DNA of 64,000 nucleotides from Nitrospira sp. (GCA_024998565.1 JACOEM010000001.1:674773-738772), one strand, 5' to 3'. Positions 44,891 to 54,047 are shown, counted from the stretch's first letter. Made by a program: numbers and translations. The notes: generated from the sequence alone by a model not told the origin.

Positions 44891-46549
44891 ATGAAACGCA
44901 TCCATGGACGGACCAGATGGGGCCGATTGGCTGCCATCTTCGGCGCTGCGGCAGTGACGGCTCTGCAGTGTCTGACAGTCCCGGCTTTTGCCGGATTCGA
45001 ACTTCCCCCGGGCGAACGTATCACCAATCTTCCAGCCATTCCTCGAGCGATGCCGCAAAAAGAAGCGTACGAACTGTACGATCCGGTCATCGGTCGGAAC
45101 TTCGATATCAAGAATCTCTGGATGCGCGCCGATCTTCGGGTGCGGCCGGAAATGCGAAACAATGCCTGCTTCGGCTTGGCTCAAGGAACCGGCGGAACAT
45201 GTAACTCGTTCGGAACCCGCGGTACCGCTGCCGGCGGCGGCAACAAGGGCAACGACATGTTCGTGCAGCAGTGGATGCGTTTGGGTATCGGGTATGACCT
45301 CTCCCCGGACGTGAACTTCTATGTGGAAATCATCGACTCGGCGAACTGGGGCAGCAACGGCAGCGCCGTGAACGCGGGGAACGGCGGCGATCCGTTGAAC
45401 CATAATGGTGCATCTGCGAGTGGCGCCGGAAACGGTGGCCGCCTGGGAGTCCGTGCCGCCTACATGTTGGTCAGGAATCTGGCCGACATCCAGGGTTTGA
45501 GCATGAAGGTCGGTCGCCAATACATCGTATTCGGCAACCATTCATTGTTCGGCCACTTCGATTGGGCCAACACCGGCTATTCGCATGACGGTGTGATGTT
45601 CGCGTACCAGACCAAGAATTGGGACAGCTACTTCGGCTGGTTCCGTAATTCAGAAAGCGATCTTGGCCAGGCTTCCCCGGTCGGGAGCGGGGCGGCGAAC
45701 ATCGCCGGCAGCGGAGCGCAGGATGCGCAGCGTGATGCCGACATGTTCATTTTCTACAACCAGATCAAGTTAGTGCCCGGAATGGTGATCGAGCCGTTCT
45801 ACGTCTTGTACCAGAATCGCTATGGGTCAGCGGATAACGCGACGCAGGGACTTGGTACTGCCAAGCACTCGAACCAGACCCGGCACATGATCGGAAACCG
45901 GATCGAAATGCGCAAGGGCGGATTCGATTTCAGCAACGAAATCGCCTATCAATTCGGTCAAATGGGCCAGGCTGGGGCTTGCGTGGGCGAACAGAAGTGT
46001 TTGCACATCAATGCCTGGGCAACCAGAAACTGGATCGGCTACACGTTCTATGACACGGCGTGGAAGACCCGTATCGCATTCAACCTCGATTACGCCTCTG
46101 GCGACAGCCGGAACAACACTTGCGGCGCGACGGCTGGTTCTTGTAAGACAGCGAATACCTTTGAAAACTTCTTCCCGACGAACCACATCCACATGGGCTA
46201 CATGGATGTGCAAGCGTGGAAGAACATGCTGTCACCGTCTGTCAACTTGCAGGCTCGTCCTACGGCACGTGACCATATCGAATTGTGGTACACGAACCTG
46301 AACCTCGCCAACTCCAAGGATTGTTGGTATCGAGCCGCTCAGGGTTGCTACGTCTTCTCGAACGCCAACAATACCAAGACGCACATCGGCGACGAAATCG
46401 ACGTCAGCTACACCAGAATGTTTGCCGACGGCAAGGTCGCGTTGCAGACCACCTACGGCACGATTTTCAGCGGCGGCTATTTGACCAGCACCTTGAACCA
46501 GACGCAAAATCAGCACTGGGCCTATATGTCGCTCTGGATGAACTTCTAG
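44891..46549 (+). CDS. Outer-membrane beta-barrel, alginate-export-type porin
   Basis: A 552-residue exported protein: signal peptide to about residue 34 (VPAFAGFE), then alternating amphipathic strands with aromatic girdles and a C-terminal Phe ('HWAYMSLWMNF'), as needed for BAM insertion. The repertoire ('DLRVRPEMRNNACF', 'GLSMKVGRQYIVFGNHSLFG', 'RPTARDHIELWYTNL') matches the alginate-export/AlgE-like porin family common in Nitrospira. Cys residues occur in pairs. A strong AGGAGG lies six bases before the ATG, suggesting high expression. The transported solute is unknown. Confidence 0.82.
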   Translation: MKRIHGRTRWGRLAAIFGAAAVTALQCLTVPAFAGFELPPGERITNLPAIPRAMPQKEAYELYDPVIGRNFDIKNLWMRADLRVRPEMRNNACFGLAQGTGGTCNSFGTRGTAAGGGNKGNDMFVQQWMRLGIGYDLSPDVNFYVEIIDSANWGSNGSAVNAGNGGDPLNHNGASASGAGNGGRLGVRAAYMLVRNLADIQGLSMKVGRQYIVFGNHSLFGHFDWANTGYSHDGVMFAYQTKNWDSYFGWFRNSESDLGQASPVGSGAANIAGSGAQDAQRDADMFIFYNQIKLVPGMVIEPFYVLYQNRYGSADNATQGLGTAKHSNQTRHMIGNRIEMRKGGFDFSNEIAYQFGQMGQAGACVGEQKCLHINAWATRNWIGYTFYDTAWKTRIAFNLDYASGDSRNNTCGATAGSCKTANTFENFFPTNHIHMGYMDVQAWKNMLSPSVNLQARPTARDHIELWYTNLNLANSKDCWYRAAQGCYVFSNANNTKTHIGDEIDVSYTRMFADGKVALQTTYGTIFSGGYLTSTLNQTQNQHWAYMSLWMNF

Positions 46550-46554
46550 GAAGA

Positions 46555-46601
46555 AGCGATCAGCTTACAGCTTTCAGCTGACAGCGTCCTTGCTGATCGC
46601 T
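46555..46601. repeat. Nested inverted repeat between the porin and the small exported protein
   Basis: AGCGATCAGC (46555-46564) pairs with GCTGATCGCT (46592-46601). Inside lies a second dyad, CAGCT-TTC-AGCTG. The whole unit is built from AGCTGA-like words, the composition of repeated intergenic palindromes. With no T run it may be an mRNA 3' stabiliser or a REP-like element. Confidence 0.5.
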
Positions 46602-46624
46602 GATGGCTTTAGTCAAAGGAGATC

Positions 46625-47056
46625 ATGATGAAAAAACTCATGTTCGTAACGCTGGGCATCGCAGCGTTGGCGATCGGCAGCCAGCCGGTCACCGCGCAGG
46701 CTCAGGTCGCGGATGCGATTCAGGCAGTGAACGATGCCATCGTCGAGTTGACCGATGCGCCGGGCCTCGGCAAGCGCACGACCGTCGACTTGGCAAAGCG
46801 ATGGGGAGCCGACCGGTCCGTCATCGACAGTGCTACGGCAAAACTGCAGGACGGTCTGAGCAAGGCTCAGTCAGGTGGAGCCGGGGCCGACGCCATGCGT
46901 CAGTTGAAGCTGGCGGTGGATTACGGCAAGGCTCGTATGCATAAGGAAGCCCGGTTGTCCGCACAGGGCGCTCTGCGGCATCTGTGTGTGGCGAACCAGG
47001 ATCAAGGTCCCGGATGCGACACGGTGCCGAAGTTCGGCAGCTACACCGCGCCGTAG
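46625..47056 (+). CDS. Small exported alpha-helical protein of unknown function
   Basis: A 143-residue protein with a signal peptide (MMKKLMFVTLGIAALAIGSQ, cleavage near AQAQ) and AAAGGAG upstream. The mature part is helical: 'ADAIQAVNDAIVELTDAPGL', then regular Lys/Ala-rich helices and two Cys near the C terminus ('RHLCVANQDQGPGCD'), probably disulfide-bonded. I do not recognise a family. It follows the porin by 75 bases, separated only by the nested inverted repeat, and a strong terminator follows, so porin and this gene probably share a transcript. Confidence 0.75.
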   Translation: MMKKLMFVTLGIAALAIGSQPVTAQAQVADAIQAVNDAIVELTDAPGLGKRTTVDLAKRWGADRSVIDSATAKLQDGLSKAQSGGAGADAMRQLKLAVDYGKARMHKEARLSAQGALRHLCVANQDQGPGCDTVPKFGSYTAP

Positions 47057-47115
47057 AGTGAGTCGACCGACATAAGGCGAGGCGTGAGGGAGATCCCCTG
47101 CCTGTCTCGAACCGT

Positions 47116-47154
47116 GAAGCCCCGCCGGGTGATCCCCGGCGGGGCTTCTTTTTT
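47116..47154 (+). terminator. Rho-independent terminator
   Basis: A perfect 14-bp GC-rich stem (47116-47129 with 47135-47148, loop TGATC) is followed directly by six T residues (47149-47154). It closes the porin/small exported protein transcript and is the strongest intrinsic terminator in the window. Confidence 0.95.
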
Positions 47155-47273
47155 CCTGCATGGGTGGCGCAACAGGTTATGGTGAGAGCGCCGGCTTGCC
47201 CGCAGTCAGTCGATCGCCTTATACTCGGCGCACTCGTCATCATCATCACCGTTCGTGCGTTTCTTTCCTCACC

Positions 47274-49136
47274 GTGGACGATCTGAGCACACAGCTGAGT
47301 CGGACCTTCGGGTTTTCGGCCTTCCGCGCAGGTCAGCGCGAAGTCATGGAAGCCGTGCTGGCTCGTCGCGATGCCATGGCGGTCATGCCGACCGGCCAGG
47401 GCAAGTCGCTCTGTTACCAGCTTCCCGCCACCCTGTTGCCAGGGGTGACCTTGGTGATTTCTCCGCTCATCGCGCTAATGCAGGATCAAGTCACTAGTTT
47501 GAAGGCGCGGGGGATTGCCGCGGCGGCGTTCCACTCCGGGCTTTCCGAGCAGGAGCGGGATCGAGTGGTATTGGATCTCAAACTGCGCCGGTTACAGTTG
47601 CTCTATCTCGCTCCGGAGCGGATGCAGCACGAGCGGTTTCTCAGGTTGCTCCGCTCGCTGTGGGTGTCGTTACTCGTCGTCGACGAAGCGCATTGCATTT
47701 CCCAGTGGGGGCATGATTTCCGCCCGGACTATCTGAACATCGGCCGGTTGCGCCGGGAACTCGAGAACCCCCCTTGCCTGGCCTTGACGGCCACGGCGAC
47801 CGCGCGTGTGCAGGCAGACTTGTGCGATCGATTGTCGCTTCAGGACCCGCTTCGCCTGGTGACCGGCTTTCGACGCTCTAACCTCGCGCTGTCTGTCCGC
47901 CTCTGCCGGTCCCGCCAGGAAAAGCTCGCGACATTGGATCGTGTGGTGCGTGAATACGAAACGGGCACCATTCTGGTCTATTGCGCCACACGCCGGGCGG
48001 TGGAGGAGGTGGCGGCCTGTTTGGGGCAGTCGCAGGCGTCCGTCGGGTATTATCACGCCGGCTTGTCGGATGAAGAGCGGCGGAAGGTGCATGACCAATT
48101 TCGGGCGGGAGCGGTGAGGATCTTGGCGGCGACCAATGCGTTCGGCATGGGGATCGATAAGGCTGATGTTCGACTGGTGGTGCATTTCGATATTCCGGGA
48201 AGCCTGGAGGCCTACTATCAGGAAGTGGGCCGGGCGGGGCGCGATGGCCGACCTGCCGCCTGTCTGCTGCTGTTTCATGAACGGGATGTGGCCACCCAGG
48301 AATACTTCATTCAGCAAGCGTCGAAAGAATCCGGCAGCTCGGCACGCGCCGATCGCATGAGGACATTGCTTCAGGACTTGCTGGACTACGTGTCGGTGTC
48401 GACGTGCCGGCAACTCGCCATTCTCGACTACTTCAGTGACGAGGCCGAACGGGCCCTGGGGCCCTGCGGGCTGTGTGATCGTTGCGTGACAACACCCCGG
48501 CTCAGTGGGGATGTCGTCGGGGATGAGGCTGCCTGCGCGAAGGCGGTGCTGGCGGCGGTCTCCTGGTGTACGGGTCGATTTGGTGTGAGCCGCATCGTCG
48601 ATATGCTCCGCGGGAGTCGATCGAAGGCGCTGCTCACCTATGGGGCCGAAGAATGTCCGGGGTATGGGGGCTATCACGCATGGTCAAAGACAGCGTTGAC
48701 TCGGCTCGTGAAGGCCCTCATCGAGGCGGGCTATCTGCAGGTCGAGGGACTGGAGTATCCCACGCTCGACCTCACGCGTAAGGGACAGGAGGCTTTGAAG
48801 GGAATCGCTCCTCTACTCTTGTGCGAGCAGGCTGAAGCTCCGGCAGCGTCGTCGCTGAAACCTCAAGGGAGTGGGCGAGACCACGCGATGGCGCCTCTGC
48901 ATACCACCGTAGTGGATACGCAGCTCTTTGAACGACTTCGCCAGCTGCGGCGGGAGTTAGCCGAGGAAGAAGGGGTCGCGCCCTTTGTTATTTTTCACGA
49001 CAAGACCCTTCGGAATATCGCCGGATACAAACCCGTGACGCTTGCCGCCCTGCTGGAGATTCCCGGGATCGGCGAGGTCAAGGTGGAGCGGTATGGCCGC
49101 CGAGTGCTCGGTGTGGTGAACGAGGTGTGTGACTAG
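47274..49136 (+). CDS. recQ: ATP-dependent DNA helicase RecQ
   Basis: A 620-residue 3'-5' superfamily 2 helicase for recombination and fork repair. Walker A 'AVMPTGQGKSLCYQLPA', DEAH-box 'VVDEAHCISQWGHDFRPDY' (with the RecQ aromatic loop), motif VI 'YQEVGRAGRDG', a zinc site ('RQLAILDYFSDEAERALGPC' with GLCDRC), winged-helix region, and a C-terminal HRDC domain ('LFERLRQLRRELAEEEGVAP'). GTG at 47274 begins the conserved part; the frame is open from 47160 through a His/Arg-rich stretch with no motif. No strong ribosome site was seen. Confidence 0.93.
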   Translation: MDDLSTQLSRTFGFSAFRAGQREVMEAVLARRDAMAVMPTGQGKSLCYQLPATLLPGVTLVISPLIALMQDQVTSLKARGIAAAAFHSGLSEQERDRVVLDLKLRRLQLLYLAPERMQHERFLRLLRSLWVSLLVVDEAHCISQWGHDFRPDYLNIGRLRRELENPPCLALTATATARVQADLCDRLSLQDPLRLVTGFRRSNLALSVRLCRSRQEKLATLDRVVREYETGTILVYCATRRAVEEVAACLGQSQASVGYYHAGLSDEERRKVHDQFRAGAVRILAATNAFGMGIDKADVRLVVHFDIPGSLEAYYQEVGRAGRDGRPAACLLLFHERDVATQEYFIQQASKESGSSARADRMRTLLQDLLDYVSVSTCRQLAILDYFSDEAERALGPCGLCDRCVTTPRLSGDVVGDEAACAKAVLAAVSWCTGRFGVSRIVDMLRGSRSKALLTYGAEECPGYGGYHAWSKTALTRLVKALIEAGYLQVEGLEYPTLDLTRKGQEALKGIAPLLLCEQAEAPAASSLKPQGSGRDHAMAPLHTTVVDTQLFERLRQLRRELAEEEGVAPFVIFHDKTLRNIAGYKPVTLAALLEIPGIGEVKVERYGRRVLGVVNEVCD

Positions 49137-49213
49137 GCTGTGCTGTTCCTATTGTCCGACCACCCCTTCTTCTTTCGCGTATTTGTAAAAATGATCAGGA
49201 AGGCGGTCCACGA

Positions 49214-49834
49214 TTACCGTCTCAAGTTCCCGGCCTTTCGAAACTGCTCTTGCAGTTCAGCATACGTGGTCGTCACCGGAAATTGAGGGAACTCCTTCGG
49301 GAGATGGTCGGGCGGGCGGAAAAAGAATCCGGCGTGAGCCTCTCCCAGCATGGCGGTGTCGTTGTAGGCGTCCCCTGCCGCCATGACACGAAAATTCAGA
49401 TTCTTCAACGCGGCCACCGCATGTTTTTTCTGGTTCGGCTGGCGGAGTTTATAGTTGACGATCTTGCCGGTCGGCCCAACCTCCAGTTGATTGCAGAAAA
49501 TCGTCGGATATCCGAGCTGCCGCATCAAGGGAAGTGCGAATTCATAAAACGTATCCGACAGAATGATGACCTGTGTCCGTTCCCGCAGCCAGGCAATGAA
49601 TTCGGCTGCGCCTTCCATCGGTCCCATGGCGTCGATCACGGATTGAATGTCTGCCAGGGTCAGGCCATGTTGATCCAGGATGCTCAAGCGGCGTGTCATC
49701 AGGGCATCGTAATCCGGCATCTCGCGGGTAGTGATCTTGAGCTCTTCGATGCCGGTCTTGATGGCAAAGTTCACCCAAATCTCAGGCACCAGTACGCCCT
49801 CAAGGTCCAGACACACAATTACGGGGTTCTGCAT
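49214..49834 (-). CDS. thrH: ThrH: phosphoserine phosphatase / homoserine phosphotransferase
   Basis: A 206-residue HAD enzyme closely resembling Pseudomonas ThrH. Motif I is 'VCLDLEGVLVPEIWVNFA' (nucleophile Asp), followed by 'GIEELKITTREMPDYDALM', motif II 'QVIILSDTFYEF', and motif III/IV 'AAGDAYNDTAMLGEAHAG'. ThrH dephosphorylates phosphoserine and can transfer the phosphate to homoserine. With hom and thrC near 1-2 kb and no thrB visible, it is a second candidate for making O-phosphohomoserine. It converges with recQ. Confidence 0.9.
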   Translation of the reverse strand: MQNPVIVCLDLEGVLVPEIWVNFAIKTGIEELKITTREMPDYDALMTRRLSILDQHGLTLADIQSVIDAMGPMEGAAEFIAWLRERTQVIILSDTFYEFALPLMRQLGYPTIFCNQLEVGPTGKIVNYKLRQPNQKKHAVAALKNLNFRVMAAGDAYNDTAMLGEAHAGFFFRPPDHLPKEFPQFPVTTTYAELQEQFRKAGNLRR

Positions 49835-49918
49835 TCATCCTCCTGCGGGAATTGATGGGTGGTGAAAAATGTGCTTTTCGGTAAGGTAGTGATAGGGACC
49901 AACCAGCGGTCTGCCCTA

Positions 49919-50788
49919 TCACGCGTTACTACGACGGGCCTTTTCTTGACTGAGATACCGCCAGATTTTGTCCATCGCTTTCTCAAATAGTTCCGTGCCG
50001 GCCCATTGGTTGGTCTGCTCCTCCTTATGCCGTCTGGCCCAATCGACGGCCAGCGGGAGCGGGATCAGCCTGGGCGCCGTCCCGCTCAGGTCAGCCCAGA
50101 GCAGGCTCAGAGCCGTACTGAGACGAACGGCAACGGGAACCGGCTGGACGGTCTGCTTGGTCATCTCCTGACATTCTGTGGCCGGTGAGGTGACAGCAAG
50201 CTCCCGGCAGGCTGCAGGCCGATCGGCGTAAATGCTACAGGTTTCGTTGTCGAGAAAGGGGCAGGGCATACGAAGCGCGTAGTAGGCCCGGTTCAACGGC
50301 TCGATGGCCTCGTCATTCAACGGCTCGGAAGAATCGGCCAGCGAAGAGAGTTGCTTCAGGATGCCGGCGCGAGCCAGTTGTTGCTGGGCCAGGTCGAGTT
50401 TGGCCAGCAGGCGATTCCGTTCATTCTGGTCCAGTTGGTCGATGGCGTTGGTGAGAGCAAAGGCTTCCGGCACCGAAATCGGTACGAGCATCCGGCAGCA
50501 GGCGGCGCAGCCCTTTTCGCACGAAATCCTCTGGCCGGCTTCGAGCAATCGGCGTTGTTCCAGCACCTGGGCTTCTTCTCCGAGACTGCGCATGAGTGGG
50601 AGAATCGCGGTGATCGGTACGAAGCCTGTCGGCACGCCTACGGCAGTGCTGATTGCTCCGCTTGGAGTCTGCAGAGAGATTTCAAAGTGTTCAACGGCAG
50701 TGTGGTTACTCACGAATACCCATCTTGGAGTCCGAACGGGAGCCACTTGCGTGATGGCATTCGAGCCATGCTGCGCAGCCGCTATCAT
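49919..50788 (-). CDS. YkgJ-family cysteine-cluster protein
   Basis: A 289-residue protein with the YkgJ-type metal-binding Cys pattern: 'ISCEKGCAACCRMLVPISVP' (CxxxCxxCC) and 'CPFLDNETCSIYADRPAACR', thought to bind zinc or iron. The N-terminal 80 residues are variable. The biochemical role of this family is not established. It is transcribed divergently from the unknown gene at 50874, whose start lies 86 bases away. Confidence 0.8.
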   Translation of the reverse strand: MIAAAQHGSNAITQVAPVRTPRWVFVSNHTAVEHFEISLQTPSGAISTAVGVPTGFVPITAILPLMRSLGEEAQVLEQRRLLEAGQRISCEKGCAACCRMLVPISVPEAFALTNAIDQLDQNERNRLLAKLDLAQQQLARAGILKQLSSLADSSEPLNDEAIEPLNRAYYALRMPCPFLDNETCSIYADRPAACRELAVTSPATECQEMTKQTVQPVPVAVRLSTALSLLWADLSGTAPRLIPLPLAVDWARRHKEEQTNQWAGTELFEKAMDKIWRYLSQEKARRSNA

Positions 50789-50873
50789 AGAGAACCTCAG
50801 AATCAGGGGTCAACCAACGCCTCTTCGCCCTGAGTCTTGCCCCGGGAGGACCGTTGCGGCTACTCTGTCGTCG

Positions 50874-51245
50874 ATGCGCTTGTCCGGCCATATCATTGGA
50901 TTGCTGAAAGAATACATGCGGGATCTTGTCGAGCAAGCGCGGCAGGAGTCGCAGGCTCAGGAGGCCTTCGGCTTCTCGGCACCTCCCTACCAGCCGGATC
51001 ATGCCATTGCCGACTTATTGGCTATTCTAGATGACCGCATCGAGTCGGAAGGGGTGCAAGTCGGGCTGCCCAGTGAGTTTTTGCATGAGATGTGGCGGCG
51101 CTGCAACGAAGCGCGCAGTGAGATCGCCGATCGTGTGTGGCTCGAGAGCAATCTCGGTCCGTCCGGTCTTTCCAAGGCTCGTGTTCGTGAGCTGACCTAT
51201 GCGGCCATCATCGATCAACTCGAGGCGAGCGCCTCCGACGAATAG
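50874..51245 (+). CDS. Hypothetical protein, all-helical
   Basis: About 123 residues from ATG 50874, rich in charged helices: 'IIGLLKEYMRDLVEQARQES', then 'DHAIADLLAILDDRIESEGV' and 'FLHEMWRRCNEARSEIADRV'. No motif or family recognised. The frame is open far upstream (to 50304) but antisense to the YkgJ-like gene, so a later start is preferred; GGGAGGA at 50845 would also fit a TTG at 50854. Coding is supported by Glu/Arg-rich composition and third-position GC. Confidence 0.55.
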   Translation: MRLSGHIIGLLKEYMRDLVEQARQESQAQEAFGFSAPPYQPDHAIADLLAILDDRIESEGVQVGLPSEFLHEMWRRCNEARSEIADRVWLESNLGPSGLSKARVRELTYAAIIDQLEASASDE

Positions 51246-51291
51246 TGCACTGGGTGATCTGTCTGCTTGGACGGTAGCGAGTTCCATGTTT

Positions 51292-52104
51292 CTAATCCCT
51301 TCCGACAAGCCGATAAAAGAAGATGCCCACCACTTCCTCAATCGCGTCGGTCGTCATGGAAAGGGCTTTAGAATTGGGGAGGAGGTCGAACAGGGTGAAG
51401 TGTTCCCATGCCTGCACGGGGCTATGTCGTGCCTTGTACCCGCAAGGAGCCGGGGTAACGGATAACCCTTGTTTAACGAAGAACTCCATTGCGCGAGGCA
51501 TGTGATAGGCGTCAGTGACCAGGAGAACCCGGCTGTTTCCCAGAAGCGTGCGCGTATGGATGGCGTTTTCGTAGGTGGTTCTGGATCGATCTTCCAAAAG
51601 AATGGCCGATTCCGGGACCCCGAGTTCTATGGCCAATCGTTTCATTTCGTGGGACTCCAGCAGGCCGGTTCGGCGGACGGTCGCGTCGCCTCCTGACAGG
51701 AGTATCTTCTTGGCCAGGCCCGCCCGCCAGTAGGTGGTTCCACAGACCGTGCGCTGGCGAGACGCATCCATGAGTTCATCGACCGGCCGGAGAGAGCCCT
51801 TCGGCAGGATGCCTCCTGCCAGCACCACGATGGCATCAAATCTCACGGAGGATTCTGCCTGAAAAGGAGGATATCGCCCTTCCAGCATGGCCATATAGCT
51901 ATTCGAAAGCAGCGGTGTCGCAGTCAGCAGGACGAGCAACGCCGTGCTGAGAGTCAACCGTCTGAGCCATGCTGTGCGTCTTGGGGTGACCGGCAGGAAG
52001 GTGGTTACGAATGTGAGCACTGCGGCCATGGCAATCCAAGACAGTGGATAGATTGCGAACTTGGCGAGCTTGTACACTCCGAACCATGCAGGGCTAAGAT
52101 CCAC
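51292..52104 (-). CDS. ElyC/YdcF-family (DUF218) membrane-anchored protein
   Basis: A 270-residue protein with two or three N-terminal membrane helices and a DUF218 domain: 'DAIVVLAGGILPKGSLRPVD', 'KKILLSGGDATVRRTG', 'ESAILLEDRSRTTYENA' and 'VLLVTDAYHMPRAMEFFVKQ'. ElyC homologues affect envelope and enterobacterial common antigen or peptidoglycan lipid-carrier metabolism. GTG at 52104 is chosen because AAGAGG lies six bases upstream; the longer open frame would run into the divergent EVE gene. Confidence 0.87.
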   Translation of the reverse strand: MDLSPAWFGVYKLAKFAIYPLSWIAMAAVLTFVTTFLPVTPRRTAWLRRLTLSTALLVLLTATPLLSNSYMAMLEGRYPPFQAESSVRFDAIVVLAGGILPKGSLRPVDELMDASRQRTVCGTTYWRAGLAKKILLSGGDATVRRTGLLESHEMKRLAIELGVPESAILLEDRSRTTYENAIHTRTLLGNSRVLLVTDAYHMPRAMEFFVKQGLSVTPAPCGYKARHSPVQAWEHFTLFDLLPNSKALSMTTDAIEEVVGIFFYRLVGRD

Positions 52105-52179
52105 CTTGCGCCTCTTTAGCAAACAGCAGCCGCAGCATACACTGAGGGCGTACAGACACCAAGTGTTGAGGAGGATTCG

Positions 52180-52665
52180 ATGGCAGACGGACGGCACTAT
52201 TGGTTGATGAAATCCGAACCCGAGGTCTTTTCAATCGATGATCTTGCTGGGTCACCGAAGGGAACGACTTCGTGGGATGGCGTACGGAACTATCAGGCGC
52301 GTAACTTTATGCGGGCAATGAAAATCGGGGATCAGGTCCTCTTTTACCACAGCAATGCCAATCCGCCCGCGGTGGCGGGAGTCGCGGAAGTGGTGAAAAC
52401 GGCTTACCCCGATGCCACGCAGTTCGACAAGCGGGATGCGCACTACGATCCGGCCAGCAGACCGGATCAGCCGCGCTGGGATATGGTCGATATCCGGTTT
52501 ATTCGCAAATTCGTCGCACCGCTGTCGTTGGATCTACTGCGTGCACAGGTTGGCCTCAAGGGAATGGAATTGCTTCGAAAGGGATCGCGACTATCGGTTC
52601 AGCCGGTGCGGGCGGCTGAGTGGAATGAAGTTATCAGGCTGGCAGAGGTACAGGAAGGCAGCTAG
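52180..52665 (+). CDS. EVE-domain protein
   Basis: A 161-residue single-domain EVE/PUA-like protein: 'HYWLMKSEPEVFSIDDL', 'WDGVRNYQARNFMRAMKIGD' and 'VLFYHSNANPPAVAGVAEVV'. EVE domains read modified bases in DNA or RNA (YTH/PUA relatives). The ATG is preceded by GAGGAGG. Nothing in the neighbourhood suggests a restriction system, so a housekeeping RNA-related role (thymocyte nuclear protein 1-like) is more likely. Confidence 0.9.
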   Translation: MADGRHYWLMKSEPEVFSIDDLAGSPKGTTSWDGVRNYQARNFMRAMKIGDQVLFYHSNANPPAVAGVAEVVKTAYPDATQFDKRDAHYDPASRPDQPRWDMVDIRFIRKFVAPLSLDLLRAQVGLKGMELLRKGSRLSVQPVRAAEWNEVIRLAEVQEGS

Positions 52666-52720
52666 GAAGGTCCGGGAAGAACTGGATTCCGGACGACAGG
52701 TGTCCTCGGTTCAGAACAGG

Positions 52721-52978
52721 TCAGCTACGAGCCTTTCCATCATCCAGATATCGATGTTGCCAGTCGAGCCAGGCATGCCCCAGTTCGTGGGCGAGAATGT
52801 ATCTACGCCTTGTGACGGGCAGGCGTTTGCGGATATAGATGGTTTTAGCTTCATTATCCCAAATCCCATCCGCATTCGAATCCTGCCGGTCCATCTCGGA
52901 GTCTGTAACCTGCCTGATCATGATGTGGTAGCCGAACGGAAGGATGACTTTGTTTGGTATTCGCACCATGCCCCTCAC
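52721..52978 (-). CDS. Small ImmA/IrrE-like metallopeptidase fragment or mini-protein
   Basis: An 85-residue protein with a zinc-protease motif 'YILAHELGHAWLDWQH' (HExxH) at residues 60-75, preceded by 'DSNADGIWDNEAKTIYIRKR' as in ImmA/IrrE (M78) proteins, where a strand leads into the active-site helix. Only about 10 residues follow, so the third metal ligand of M78 enzymes is missing or supplied by Asp in RYLDDG. The GTG start is weak. It converges with the EVE gene. Either a truncated peptidase or a distinct mini-family. Confidence 0.55.
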   Translation of the reverse strand: MRGMVRIPNKVILPFGYHIMIRQVTDSEMDRQDSNADGIWDNEAKTIYIRKRLPVTRRRYILAHELGHAWLDWQHRYLDDGKARS

Positions 52979-53194
52979 GGTCGTATCAAATAGGTGGCCT
53001 CAGCCAGAAATTCCTGCTCCGGAATAGCCTAACATATTTCCCCGTTCCTCTTCCTGCCAAAATATTATTTATTATCAGTGACTTGCGAGATATTGCCGCT
53101 TCATCGCTGTATTGCGGCTCGGTGGTAGTTGCGCAATTTTCGATGGCGATGAGACGGCGCTGAGGATTTCAATTGAAAGATGGGATGGTGTATC

Positions 53195-53947
53195 ATGCCC
53201 CCCATGGTTGAGAAACTTCTTGCGCAAGAACTCGCGAACCCCTATCCCGCAGTCGTTCGGATCGTGGGCGTAAAGATCCGTGACCGTGGAGAAGTGAAGA
53301 AATTCGATGCCGGAGAGGCGTCGCTAGTGATGGGGGATCGGGTGCTGCTCGAAGTGGCCGGCGAGTTGAGCTACGGGGTCGTTTACGGGGCTCCTCAGGT
53401 GATGCCGTTCATTCCGCCCATGCGCGTGCTTCAGCCGATCACCCGGAAGGCGACAGGGGAAGATGTGGCCACGATCGATCGGTACGAACGGTTGGCATCG
53501 GAGGGAATGAAGGCCTGTCGGGAGCAGGCGGCGGCCCTAGGGCTCAGAATGAAACTTGTGGAGGTGTTCTGCTCGTTTCATCGCCGGCAGATGACCTTTG
53601 TCTATACCGCTGAGGATCGAATCGATTTTCGCGAGTTGGTTCGCTTGTTGGCGCGCCGATTCGGCGGGCGCATTGAAATGCGTCAAGTCGGGGTACGCGA
53701 CGAAGCCAGTCGGTTGGGCGGGATCGATACATGCGGTCTGGTACTCTGTTGTGCCGCGTTCCTCACTGAAGTGAAGCCGGTGACTGTCAAGCAAGCACGG
53801 GTGTTGGGGCTTCCTGTCGATGACCCCAAATTACTCGGTGTCTGTGGTCGCCTCAAGTGTTGCCTCTTGTTTGAAGCAATGGACAATCCCTCCTCAAAAC
53901 CATCGGCCCTGATTAACCCGTCCCGTTCACGCCTCGCTACGTCGTAA
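53195..53947 (+). CDS. PSP1-domain protein (RicT/YaaT-like)
   Basis: A 250-residue protein with a PSP1 C-terminal domain: 'FCSFHRRQMTFVYTAEDRID', 'GGIDTCGLVLCCAAFL' and 'VCGRLKCCLLFE', the Cys-rich pattern of RicT. In Bacillus, RicT works with RicA/RicF in RNA maturation as an iron-sulfur complex. The last 20 residues are Ser/Pro-rich. Start is uncertain among ATGs at 53180, 53195 and 53204; none has a clear ribosome site. Confidence 0.82.
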   Translation: MPPMVEKLLAQELANPYPAVVRIVGVKIRDRGEVKKFDAGEASLVMGDRVLLEVAGELSYGVVYGAPQVMPFIPPMRVLQPITRKATGEDVATIDRYERLASEGMKACREQAAALGLRMKLVEVFCSFHRRQMTFVYTAEDRIDFRELVRLLARRFGGRIEMRQVGVRDEASRLGGIDTCGLVLCCAAFLTEVKPVTVKQARVLGLPVDDPKLLGVCGRLKCCLLFEAMDNPSSKPSALINPSRSRLATS

Positions 53948-54047
53948 TCCACAGCAGTTCACAAGAGTAGTGCTCTCATTCGTCTCCCCGGCCCCGCTCT
54001 GTCCTCGCCTTTCGTTGAGAAAAGACGGTTCTTTTCGTCCGAAGGAG

